64,000 bases of DNA from Moritella sp. 5. GTDB lineage: Bacteria > Pseudomonadota > Gammaproteobacteria > Enterobacterales > Moritellaceae. Positions 56,509 to 64,000 of the stretch are shown here, piece by piece. The stretch's first letter is position 1. Each line of letters opens with the position of its first letter. The notes below the pieces were generated by a model that was not told the DNA's origin, ran no database searches, and saw only the letters and a program-made list of their open reading frames with translations. The position numbers and the translations under genes were made by a program. The DNA is taken from NCBI RefSeq assembly GCF_018219455.1, contig NZ_CP056122.1:2976001-3040000 (forward strand). The letters run 5' to 3'.

Positions 56509-57339
56509 TTAAACACTATTTTCGATGTGTTCCAGCCCGGCTTGCTTACCCATCAAGTAGCCTTTATTTAGAGTCTTTTTATTCATTGTTAACCGTTTAA
56601 CGGCAAACTGTTCAGGTGGCGCAATGACTCGAATGTTCAAGTCACTCGGTGGATTTTTTATAAACTCGAGAGATTCGTTATAATTGCTCGCTCTTACCAT
56701 CATTGATTTTGCGATATTAGGGTGCTGAGAGAATAATGTTTTAACCAACCATGGATACTTAATAGTTTGTTTTTTATAACTAAGCGGATGTGAAAGTACC
56801 ACGGTAATATCACGCGCACCCAACCGATATGCTTTGCGTACAGGGATAGAATCGGCAACGCCTCCATCAGTATAGCAGCCGCCTGAAAAGCAAGGCGTTT
56901 CACGATAAGCAATCGGTAACGCCGTCGTTGCTTCAAGTACATTAGATAATGTGTCTGGCTTAATGCGATGGTAATCAGCATGACCGGTATCAATATTCGT
57001 TACTGCGGCATACATCGGAATATTAGTAAATAACTTATCCCGATCAATCGGATAGCGCTCGTTCGATACTTCCCATAACCATTTAACATCAATAAGGTTA
57101 CCGCCTTTCGCAAATCGAATAGGATTAAAAAAGGCTTTATCAGTGGCCATTGTGGTGATGATATTGAAACTACGCTGTGGAGCATTACCAAGATAGCCCA
57201 CCAAGTTAGACGCACCAGCAGAGACCCCAATAGCAAAATCATAGGGTAAATAGTGCTTATCCATAAAAGCGTCTAATACACCACTAGCAAAAATACCGCG
57301 CATACCGCCACCTTCTACAATTAATGCTCTTTTTTGCAT
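56509..57339 (-). CDS. Patatin-like phospholipase, YjjU type
   Basis: A 276-residue patatin-fold hydrolase. The oxyanion motif EGGGMRG (9-15), nucleophile GVSAG (Ser near residue 40) and catalytic Asp in DGGVAD are all present. It matches E. coli YjjU. No signal peptide; substrate unknown. GGAG precedes the ATG. Confidence 0.88.
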   Translation of the reverse strand: MQKRALIVEGGGMRGIFASGVLDAFMDKHYLPYDFAIGVSAGASNLVGYLGNAPQRSFNIITTMATDKAFFNPIRFAKGGNLIDVKWLWEVSNERYPIDRDKLFTNIPMYAAVTNIDTGHADYHRIKPDTLSNVLEATTALPIAYRETPCFSGGCYTDGGVADSIPVRKAYRLGARDITVVLSHPLSYKKQTIKYPWLVKTLFSQHPNIAKSMMVRASNYNESLEFIKNPPSDLNIRVIAPPEQFAVKRLTMNKKTLNKGYLMGKQAGLEHIENSV

Positions 57340-57628
57340 TGGTTCACTCCTGCTTAAATCAATGTATTAAGAATAGAATCATTTTAAGATAAACAAAAAG
57401 CGATTAAATCTAACATTTCGATAGGTCAAAGCTATTAACCTTAATTTTATTAAATTCGCCTTAATTTGGTGCAGCAGATATGAAGCATTGCTGTATGATG
57501 GTGAAACAGAATATACCTATTTATAAATACTTTTGTAAATCAAATATTTAACTTTTGGCTCGATTTTTGATATAAATAAGACATACAGACCCGTAACTAC
57601 TTGAATAAAAAATTAGGGAATGATTTAA

Positions 57629-58846
57629 ATGCAAGATACATTAACGGTAGTCCTCGCTGGTGGAATGGGGGCACGCCTTGCTCCGCTCTCCGATAACAGA
57701 GCAAAACCCGCTGTGCCTTTCGGTGGTAAATATCGAATCATCGACTTTACCTTAACCAATTGCCTTCACTCTGGTCTAAGACGAATTCTGGTATTGACCC
57801 AATATAAGTCCCATTCATTACAGAAACATTTACGTGATGGCTGGTCTATCTTCAACCCAGAGTTAGGTGAATACATTACCGTCGTCCCGCCACAAATGCG
57901 TAAAGGCGACAAATGGTATAGCGGCACAGCCGACGCAATTTATCAAAACTTATGGTTGTTATCACGTAGCGAAGCTAAGTATGTTGTGGTTCTCTCTGGT
58001 GATCATATCTACAGAATGGATTATGCACCCATGCTGCAACGCCATCAGGAAATAGGCGCAGATTTAAGCATCGCTTGTATGGAAGTACCCGTTGCTGAAG
58101 CGACAAATTTTGGTGTAATGGCGATCGACGAAAAACGAAAAATTATCGAATTTTCAGAAAAACCCGAGCATCCAGCGTCACTACCCGATGACCCTGAAAA
58201 GAGTTTGGCGTCAATGGGCATCTATATTTTCACCACTGATGCGTTAATTGATGCGTTAGAAAAAGACGCAGATAACCCCAATTCTAACCACGATTTTGGT
58301 AAAGATATTATTCCAAGGTTAATTGATAAAGAAAAAGTCTACGCACACCAATTTGGCGGTTCGACTGGACGTGTGAGCGAGGATGCTTATTGGCGTGATG
58401 TGGGCACCATCGATTCGTTATATCAAGCCAATATGGACTTGCTACAACCCGTTTCACCCATCAATTTGTACCAACGCGACTGGGGTATTAGAACCTACGA
58501 ACCACAATTACCACCAGCAAGAACGACGGCATCGGAAACCGGCAATGAAGGGATATTTATCAATTCGCTTATTTCTAACGGTGTGCTTATCACTGGTGGT
58601 TCAGTACAAAATTCGGTTTTATCATCAAATGTACAAATCAACGACGGGGCGACTGTTTCAGCAAGTATCTTGTTTGATGATGTTGAAGTCGGCGAATACA
58701 GCCAGCTGCAGAATTGCATTATCGACAAACATGTAAAAATCCCACCAAGAACCAAAATAGGGGTGAATAAAGCAGAAGACGCCGCGCGATTCACCATTTC
58801 AGAACGCGGTATTGTTGTCGTACCTGAATCTTATAAATTCGAGTGA
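57629..58846 (+). CDS. glgC: Glucose-1-phosphate adenylyltransferase (ADP-glucose pyrophosphorylase)
   Basis: A 405-residue enzyme. The nucleotide-binding [23 protein letters not shown] and [13 protein letters not shown] are diagnostic; the C-terminal part is a left-handed beta helix. It makes ADP-glucose for glycogen synthesis. No other glg gene is beside it, so it is separated from the usual operon. AGGGA lies eight bases before the ATG. Confidence 0.94.
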   Translation: MQDTLTVVLAGGMGARLAPLSDNRAKPAVPFGGKYRIIDFTLTNCLHSGLRRILVLTQYKSHSLQKHLRDGWSIFNPELGEYITVVPPQMRKGDKWYSGTADAIYQNLWLLSRSEAKYVVVLSGDHIYRMDYAPMLQRHQEIGADLSIACMEVPVAEATNFGVMAIDEKRKIIEFSEKPEHPASLPDDPEKSLASMGIYIFTTDALIDALEKDADNPNSNHDFGKDIIPRLIDKEKVYAHQFGGSTGRVSEDAYWRDVGTIDSLYQANMDLLQPVSPINLYQRDWGIRTYEPQLPPARTTASETGNEGIFINSLISNGVLITGGSVQNSVLSSNVQINDGATVSASILFDDVEVGEYSQLQNCIIDKHVKIPPRTKIGVNKAEDAARFTISERGIVVVPESYKFE

Positions 58847-58955
58847 TCGTATTACATAAGTAACAAGTGTTATTCTTATTGACCACAATACTTGTTCATA
58901 TTTAACCACCATTATTGTCCATCAAAATCTTAGCTATCGTTTATAAAAATGATAG

Positions 58956-59975
58956 CTAATCTTTCACTTTCAACACCGCGATTAACTCAGGCAATACTTC
59001 GAACAAGTCTGCTACTAAGCAATAGTCTGCCACATCAAAGATCGGGGCGTCTGGATCGTTATTGATGGCGACAATGACCTTGCTGCCTGTGATACCCGCT
59101 ACATGTTGGATCGCACCAGATATACCCACGGCAATATACAGTTCGGGGGCAACGATTTTACCTGTTTGCCCGATCTGTAAATCATTCGCCACAAACCCGG
59201 CATCTACCGCTGCACGACTAGCGCCTACCGCCGCATTAAGCTGATCTGCGAGTGTGTAAAGCAACTCAAAATTATCAGCATTTTGCATCCCTCGCCCACC
59301 CGAAATAACAATCTTGGCCGTGGTTAATTCTGGTCGGGATGATTGCGTTAGTTCCGCTTTAATAAACGCTGATTTTCCACTATCCGCTTGCGCAGCTAAT
59401 GCAACAACCGGTACTTGACTCTCTATTGCTAACAGCTCAGTCGTTAATGACGCAGCTGTAAACGCACTACTACGCACAGTTAAAACCTTGATGGCATCGC
59501 TCGATTGTACCGTCGCAATGGCTTTACCCGCATAAATAGGTCGTTTAAAGGTATCTGCTGATTCAACACTGATAATATCGGAGATCTGCGCAACATCTAA
59601 CAAGGCAGCCACTCTGGGCTGATAATCTTTACCTGTGGTTCCGGCAGACGTAATGATGTGACTATATTCTACCTTATCAAACACTCGGTTTTCGTCGTTG
59701 CAGTGACCTTGCTCTTGTACTAACGAAAAAATTAACGGTGCGATATTCTCAGCTAAGGGATATTGATGAATCTGATGATCGGATACCAATATTTTACTCA
59801 AACCCGTTATCCCCTGTGCCATAGCAACCACAGACTGACATTCATCGCCGATAATAAGCAAGTGCAATTCCGTATCACGGATATGCTTTGCTATCTCAGA
59901 TGCAGCAGTCAATACACTGAACGTCGCGGCTTGCAGTGTATGGTTGTCATGATCTGCTACTATCAATATTGCCAT
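58956..59975 (-). CDS. etfA: Electron transfer flavoprotein alpha subunit
   Basis: A 339-residue ETF alpha. The FAD-binding C-terminal domain has [32 protein letters not shown] and [12 protein letters not shown]. It carries electrons from acyl-CoA dehydrogenases, such as the isovaleryl-CoA dehydrogenase in this window, to ETF:quinone oxidoreductase. It starts 15 bases after etfB; AAGGGGA precedes the ATG. Confidence 0.93.
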   Translation of the reverse strand: MAILIVADHDNHTLQAATFSVLTAASEIAKHIRDTELHLLIIGDECQSVVAMAQGITGLSKILVSDHQIHQYPLAENIAPLIFSLVQEQGHCNDENRVFDKVEYSHIITSAGTTGKDYQPRVAALLDVAQISDIISVESADTFKRPIYAGKAIATVQSSDAIKVLTVRSSAFTAASLTTELLAIESQVPVVALAAQADSGKSAFIKAELTQSSRPELTTAKIVISGGRGMQNADNFELLYTLADQLNAAVGASRAAVDAGFVANDLQIGQTGKIVAPELYIAVGISGAIQHVAGITGSKVIVAINNDPDAPIFDVADYCLVADLFEVLPELIAVLKVKD

Positions 59976-59990
59976 TTAAATCCCCTTCGA

Positions 59991-60728
59991 TTACAGTTGC
60001 AATTTATCCACCAGTTCAGCGACATCAGCCACTTTAACCCCAGCTTGACGTACTGGGGGCGATTCTACTTTAAGCGTGGTTAGCCGTGGGGATAAACTAA
60101 CCCCCAAAGAGACAGGGGACGTCATCGTGATGACTTTTCGTTTCGCTTTCATGATATTCGGTAACGAGGCATACCGGGGGATGTTTAAACGTAAATCAAC
60201 AGTAATTACGGCAGGTAAGCTCAAGGCTAATGTGACTAAACCACCGTCAACTTCGCGGGTTACTTTGACTGTATTCGGGACGCTAAAAACGATATTAGAA
60301 GCAAAGGTGCCTTGTGGCATATTCGTGAGTGCCGCTAACATTTGCCCTGTTTGATTATTGTCGGTATCAATCGCTTGCTTACCCAGTAGTACTACATCTG
60401 GCAGTTCTTCTTGCACAATTTTGTGTAGTATTTTAGCCACATCAAGGGATTGTACTTCTTCATCGGTCCTAATCAGAATTGCGCGATCTGCACCGAAGGC
60501 TAATCCAGCCCGTAACTGTACATCCGCCTCTTTAGGGCCAATACAAACCAAGACAACTTCGTCAACCGAGCCCTGCTCTTTAAAGCGTACAGCTTGTTCA
60601 ATAGCGATTTCACAGAATGGATTTATCGCCATTTTTACATTCGCGGTTTCAATACCCGTTTCATCCGCTTTCACCCTGACGTTGACCTTATGATCGACAA
60701 CTCGCTTCACCGCGACCAATATCTTCAT
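59991..60728 (-). CDS. etfB: Electron transfer flavoprotein beta subunit
   Basis: A 245-residue ETF beta. MKILVAVKRVVDHKVNVRVK at the start, the AMP-binding region DVVLLGKQAIDTDNNQTGQM and SLPAVITVDLRLNIPRYASLP are typical. It binds AMP and docks to dehydrogenases. First gene of etfBA. Confidence 0.94.
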   Translation of the reverse strand: MKILVAVKRVVDHKVNVRVKADETGIETANVKMAINPFCEIAIEQAVRFKEQGSVDEVVLVCIGPKEADVQLRAGLAFGADRAILIRTDEEVQSLDVAKILHKIVQEELPDVVLLGKQAIDTDNNQTGQMLAALTNMPQGTFASNIVFSVPNTVKVTREVDGGLVTLALSLPAVITVDLRLNIPRYASLPNIMKAKRKVITMTSPVSLGVSLSPRLTTLKVESPPVRQAGVKVADVAELVDKLQL

Positions 60729-60968
60729 AGCTTCCCCACAACGTACTTATGTTTATTGAATCACCTATTTGTGTTTAATAAATCAAACAATTATGCATTA
60801 AGAATAGTGGTGTTATGGGGTATGGCAAATTAGGAGTGATTATAATTAAACACTTAAGATTTAAAGCGTAGCAAGGGTTTAAATCATCGCTTATAATCTG
60901 TAAAGTACAGAGCATATTATAACGAGTGACTTAGCTCCCTGTGAGCGGCAGAAATAAGAGTATTTAGA

Positions 60969-61217
60969 ATGAATAACGAACATGATGTCATTGACAATTT
61001 AGCAGAACTTGAAAGCTTCCTACTAAGCATTGAAAACGGTGGTTTCGGTCTACAAGGCGTTGCAGGTATAGGCATGGCAACAAACACCAAAGACGGTCGT
61101 CACTTTGTCGCTGTATTTGATGATAACCAAAGTCTACTTTTAGCACGCTATGTGACCGATGACGTTTATGAAAACGGCAAAGAAATGGTACGTAATGGTG
61201 TGCAAACGAAACACTAA
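60969..61217 (+). CDS. Small hypothetical protein
   Basis: An 82-residue acidic cytoplasmic protein with no signal peptide and no motif I recognise. GGFGLQGVAGIGMATNTKDG suggests a small alpha/beta domain. A hairpin terminator follows. Composition and codon use look like real coding sequence. Confidence 0.6.
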   Translation: MNNEHDVIDNLAELESFLLSIENGGFGLQGVAGIGMATNTKDGRHFVAVFDDNQSLLLARYVTDDVYENGKEMVRNGVQTKH

Positions 61218-61263
61218 GATCTTGCCATTCAAAGCATAGCTATTTACCGCACAGATCGTAGCA

Positions 61264-61298
61264 GGGTTTGAACTGATAGTTTAAACCCCGTTATTCTT
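61264..61298 (+). terminator. Hairpin terminator after the small hypothetical gene
   Basis: GGGTTTGAACT (61264-61274) pairs with AGTTTAAACCC (61278-61288) with one G-T and a 3-base loop; a modest T-rich tail follows. Confidence 0.6.
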
Positions 61299-61581
61299 CC
61301 TCTCATATATGTATCAAACAGCGAAGCCAACAGTGTCTCGTCTTTGTTAGCGCTTGTTTACCTCTGGGTGGATATTGCTAAAACGCCACCAGCGCCAAAA
61401 AAATAGTACCAAAAACTTTTCCTAGAGTACTACCTAATACATATTGCTTAGTACCTACTTTTAATTTTTGACTCAAAAGAGAATACGAAAGCAAGCACAA
61501 AAACGAGCACATCAGAAGATGTGACGACCAATATTAAGCATTGCGGTAATAGCGGTTCTAAATAAAATTGAGGTAAAAAAG
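61299..61581. other. Intergenic region with a possible transporter remnant
   Basis: Minus-strand frames between about 61540 and 61378 encode hydrophobic pieces (SSDVLVFVLAFVFSF, then a frame change, then LGSTLGKVFGTIFLALVAF). This resembles the last helices of a LysE-type exporter, broken by a frameshift and without a start. It could be a decayed gene or chance. Confidence 0.3.
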
Positions 61582-62022
61582 TTACTTTGAACTTGCTGCG
61601 AAAGTAACAACAAGTTCAACACTTGAATTAAGTGGTAACTGCGATACAGCTATCGCACTTCTAGCATGTTTTCCTTTCTCACCTAATATTTTTATAAGTA
61701 AATTAGAGGCTGTATTTATAATTTCAGCTTGCTGGTAAAAACCATCCACGCTCGCGATATAAGCATCCATTCTTAAAATACCATCAAGCGTAGCAAAATC
61801 ATCCGTGCCATTTTTTAGTTGCGACAATACATTTAATGCCGCAATTTCAATTGCTATTTTTGCGTCGGTTAGCGATAACTCAGCCCCTACTTTTCCTGTA
61901 TAAATTAACTTATTATCCCTAATTGGAAACTGGCCTGAAATAGCCCCTATCCCATTACGTATAATGTAGGGTTCGTAAGAGCCGATTGGTTTAGGCGCAT
62001 CAGGAAGCGGAAAATTCACCAT
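61582..62022 (-). CDS. RidA/YjgF family protein
   Basis: A 146-residue protein with the RidA fold: PKPIGSYEPYIIRNGIGAISGQFP near the N-terminus and a C-terminal ELVVTF. RidA proteins deaminate reactive enamines and imines, though many paralogs lack the key Arg. The conserved Arg seems to lie in KHARSAIAVSQLPLN. The start overlaps the upstream stop as TGATG, so it is translationally coupled to the MDR gene. Confidence 0.85.
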   Translation of the reverse strand: MVNFPLPDAPKPIGSYEPYIIRNGIGAISGQFPIRDNKLIYTGKVGAELSLTDAKIAIEIAALNVLSQLKNGTDDFATLDGILRMDAYIASVDGFYQQAEIINTASNLLIKILGEKGKHARSAIAVSQLPLNSSVELVVTFAASSK

Positions 62023-63059
62023 CAAAATTTAAATACCGTTAAACCTAGCGCTTTACCATCGGCTAAGTATTGGTGTGCTTCGGTTGCCTGTTCTGGCGTA
62101 AATACGGTGTCTATTTGGGGTTTTATATTACCGTTTTTGACTTGTTCAAGCCCCCATTCGAGATCGCTTACATTGCCCATCAGCGTGCCTCTTATTTGTT
62201 TTTGTGGGAAAAACAGACTTCTGACAGGGATCGTTGATTCTAATCCAAGAACATTACCCATTAAAACAACAATACCTAAAGGTTTAACCCATTCAACTGA
62301 TTGTCTAAGGCTATCTCCACCTAATTGATCAATGACAACATCTAAACCAGCGCTGTTAGTCCATTCATTAATTAACTCAATAGTATTATCAGGATTACCG
62401 CTAATCACTAAATCGGCACCAATGGATTTTAGGAATTCAACTTTATCATCGGTGCGTGTAGTCGTCGCAACTTTTGCACCCAGTGTTTTAGCAACTTGGA
62501 TCATCATTGAACCAGTACTTGATGCGCCAGCATGTACAAGTACATATTGACCCGCTTTAACTTCCCCTACTTCTTTTACTGCCCTAACCCCAGTCACTAA
62601 TGGCATAGGTAACCCTGCTAATAATTCTGCTGGTAGTCCCGTGGTTTCTTTTAATAGCCAATTTTCAGGCACAACCATGTATTGCGCATAAGCACCGTGC
62701 TCAATTAATCCACGAATAGCGTACGACTTTGATGTCCCTAATACTTCAGCACCATGATCGTTCGGATCTACAGGGTAACCAGGCATAGGTATAACGCGCT
62801 CTCCAAGGGTAAATTGAGTCACTTGACTGCCAAGTTCAACAACATGACCGACGGCATCTGAGCCCAAAATAAAAGGAAAGTTTATATTTGGGTTTACACC
62901 GCCTTCGCGAATATAGTGATCTAGGCGATTAATACCAGCTGCTTCAACTTTGATTAATACTTCATTGTTTTTAGGGCGAGGCATAGCAATAGTAGCAACA
63001 GATAAAACTTCAGGTGTACCAAATGCTGACATCACGATCGCTTTCATTGTTTTAGACAT
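62022..63059 (-). CDS. Zinc-independent MDR family oxidoreductase (quinone reductase-like)
   Basis: A 345-residue medium-chain dehydrogenase/reductase. ILGSDAVGHVVELG and the NADPH-binding VHAGASSTGSMMIQVAKTLGA identify the family; zinc-binding cysteines are lacking. The start at 63059 is chosen for GGAG seven bases upstream; the frame extends to 63119. It is divergent from a LysR regulator that probably controls it. Confidence 0.87.
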   Translation of the reverse strand: MSKTMKAIVMSAFGTPEVLSVATIAMPRPKNNEVLIKVEAAGINRLDHYIREGGVNPNINFPFILGSDAVGHVVELGSQVTQFTLGERVIPMPGYPVDPNDHGAEVLGTSKSYAIRGLIEHGAYAQYMVVPENWLLKETTGLPAELLAGLPMPLVTGVRAVKEVGEVKAGQYVLVHAGASSTGSMMIQVAKTLGAKVATTTRTDDKVEFLKSIGADLVISGNPDNTIELINEWTNSAGLDVVIDQLGGDSLRQSVEWVKPLGIVVLMGNVLGLESTIPVRSLFFPQKQIRGTLMGNVSDLEWGLEQVKNGNIKPQIDTVFTPEQATEAHQYLADGKALGLTVFKF

Positions 63060-63192
63060 AATTTTTCTCCAAAAAAGAACATTAGTTAATAATGACATCG
63101 CAGCCATTACCAAAGTCATAAACTAATTATCCGTTGCTAGTCGGTAATAAACAAACTAGACTTTATCACCAATACACGAAGGAAATCTTTGG

Positions 63193-64000
63193 ATGAAAAC
63201 AGTAACTAATTTAAATTCACTGAGAGCAATCGAAGCCACAGCAAGGCTTGGCAGCTATGCAAGTGCAGCAAAAGAAATTGGCGTCACCCCGGAAGCGATT
63301 GGGCAATTAGTTCGTAGCTATGAAGCCTATTTAGGTTATAAATTATTTCGAAGAAAAGTATCAGGAGTAAAAAGGCTGACGATTAACCAAGATTTTTCTG
63401 ACATTATCTTAGATGTTCGTGATGCCTTCGAAATGCTTTCCCAAAGTGCACAATCACTTAAAAATATTACAGAAAAAGGAACGTTAACAGTATCTGTTCC
63501 TCCTTCTTTTGCAAGCCATGTGTTGATACCTAACATGTACTTATTTAGAGAAATGTACCCAGATATAAACCTAAAACTGGATATTTCAGATGATATTATT
63601 GATATATTTAATAATCAGTCTGAAATCGCTGTGCGATATGCTAAATCAGGATGGAAAAATGAAAGTGACATTTTATTTAGTAACGAAAAGGTATTTCCGG
63701 TCTGTACTCCTGAATATTTTAAGAATCATCCCTATTTATCTCATCCTACGGGTTTAATAAATACAACCTTAATTCATGATCTTACGATTGCAGGCTCGGA
63801 CTTTCCTAATTGGCAACAATGGATTGAAACATTCAATATCGATTATAAAGAGATCCCATCTATATCATTTAATACTTCAACATCAGCCATAGATGCAGTG
63901 TTATTAAATCATGGCGTGGCGCTTGGTCGTGAAGAAATGGTAAAAAAACAGATTGCAGCTGGAACCTTGATTAATCTCTATCCTGAACTGTACTTGAACA
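63193..64000 (+). CDS. LysR family transcriptional regulator (partial at right edge)
   Basis: The frame runs from ATG 63193 past the window end, giving 269 residues. The N-terminal helix-turn-helix (SLRAIEATARLGSYASAAKEIGVTPEAIGQLVRSYE) is followed by a LysR substrate-binding domain similar to GcvA-type regulators (LTVSVPPSFASHVLIPNMYLFRE). AAGGA lies upstream. It is divergent from the MDR-RidA pair, the usual LysR arrangement, so it likely regulates that operon. Confidence 0.9.
   Translation, partial: MKTVTNLNSLRAIEATARLGSYASAAKEIGVTPEAIGQLVRSYEAYLGYKLFRRKVSGVKRLTINQDFSDIILDVRDAFEMLSQSAQSLKNITEKGTLTVSVPPSFASHVLIPNMYLFREMYPDINLKLDISDDIIDIFNNQSEIAVRYAKSGWKNESDILFSNEKVFPVCTPEYFKNHPYLSHPTGLINTTLIHDLTIAGSDFPNWQQWIETFNIDYKEIPSISFNTSTSAIDAVLLNHGVALGREEMVKKQIAAGTLINLYPELYLN

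Noticed and set aside
61507-61522. CACATC-AGAA-GATGTG, sharing AGAAGATGTGAC with the small-unit promoter near 19265.
   Set aside because: The shared stretch is 12 bases and lies in a region without a clear promoter; chance cannot be excluded.

Overview
The window looks like chromosomal DNA from a marine, probably cold-adapted gammaproteobacterium near Moritella, Shewanella, Psychromonas or Vibrio. This is inferred from gene content: a GbpA-type chitin-active LPMO, a ydbH-ynbE-ydbL operon, an MSHA-like pilin, Na+-coupled transporters, and paired bkd and liu branched-chain amino acid clusters. The DNA is AT-rich throughout. No rRNA, tRNA, CRISPR array, phage or complete insertion sequence was found.

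Layout. 1-5.4 kb: end of an aromatic amino acid permease, a periplasmic nucleotidase, a Gly-rich lipoprotein and a secreted putative glycoside hydrolase. 5.6-13.5 kb: a GbpA-like LPMO, the YdbL/YnbE/YdbH envelope lipid-transport operon, small zinc-binding, YgjP and YajD proteins, and an Omp85-type barrel. 13.7-18.8 kb: a DUF547 protein, a TSP3-repeat lipoprotein, a decayed duplicate of both, a pilin, an HD-GYP protein and a eukaryotic-type HisA. 19.0-19.3 kb: an unannotated transcription unit with a palindromic promoter, a structured leader, a 27-codon ORF and a strong terminator. 19.4-27.3 kb: icmF and an ldh-bkdA1-bkdA2-bkdB operon. 27.7-36.7 kb: an AraC regulator, transporters, a two-gene acyltransferase 3 / adenylation-carrier cassette, a lipoprotein and a porin. 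37.1-41.4 kb: a ugpBAEC-type ABC importer. 41.5-44.7 kb: NupC, an ERIC-like palindrome and an exported amidohydrolase. 45.0-54.9 kb: the liu leucine-degradation operon with acetoacetyl-CoA synthetase and an MBL hydrolase. 55-64 kb: catalase, patatin, GlgC, EtfBA, a RidA/MDR pair and a divergent, truncated LysR regulator.

How the genes fit together. Leucine dehydrogenase deaminates branched-chain amino acids and the Bkd E1/E2 complex makes acyl-CoAs; E3 is not in the window. IcmF can isomerise isobutyryl-CoA to n-butyryl-CoA. The liu operon takes isovaleryl-CoA to acetoacetate, which acetoacetyl-CoA synthetase reactivates. EtfBA is the likely electron acceptor for isovaleryl-CoA dehydrogenase.

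The least explained parts are the small transcription unit at 19.0-19.28 kb and the operator-controlled acyltransferase/adenylation-carrier cassette at 31.6-34.4 kb. Several short local duplications of gene 3' ends and terminators also stand out (281/2404, 5592/7473, 14379/15789). No searches or folding calculations were run; family names come from motif and sequence recognition.
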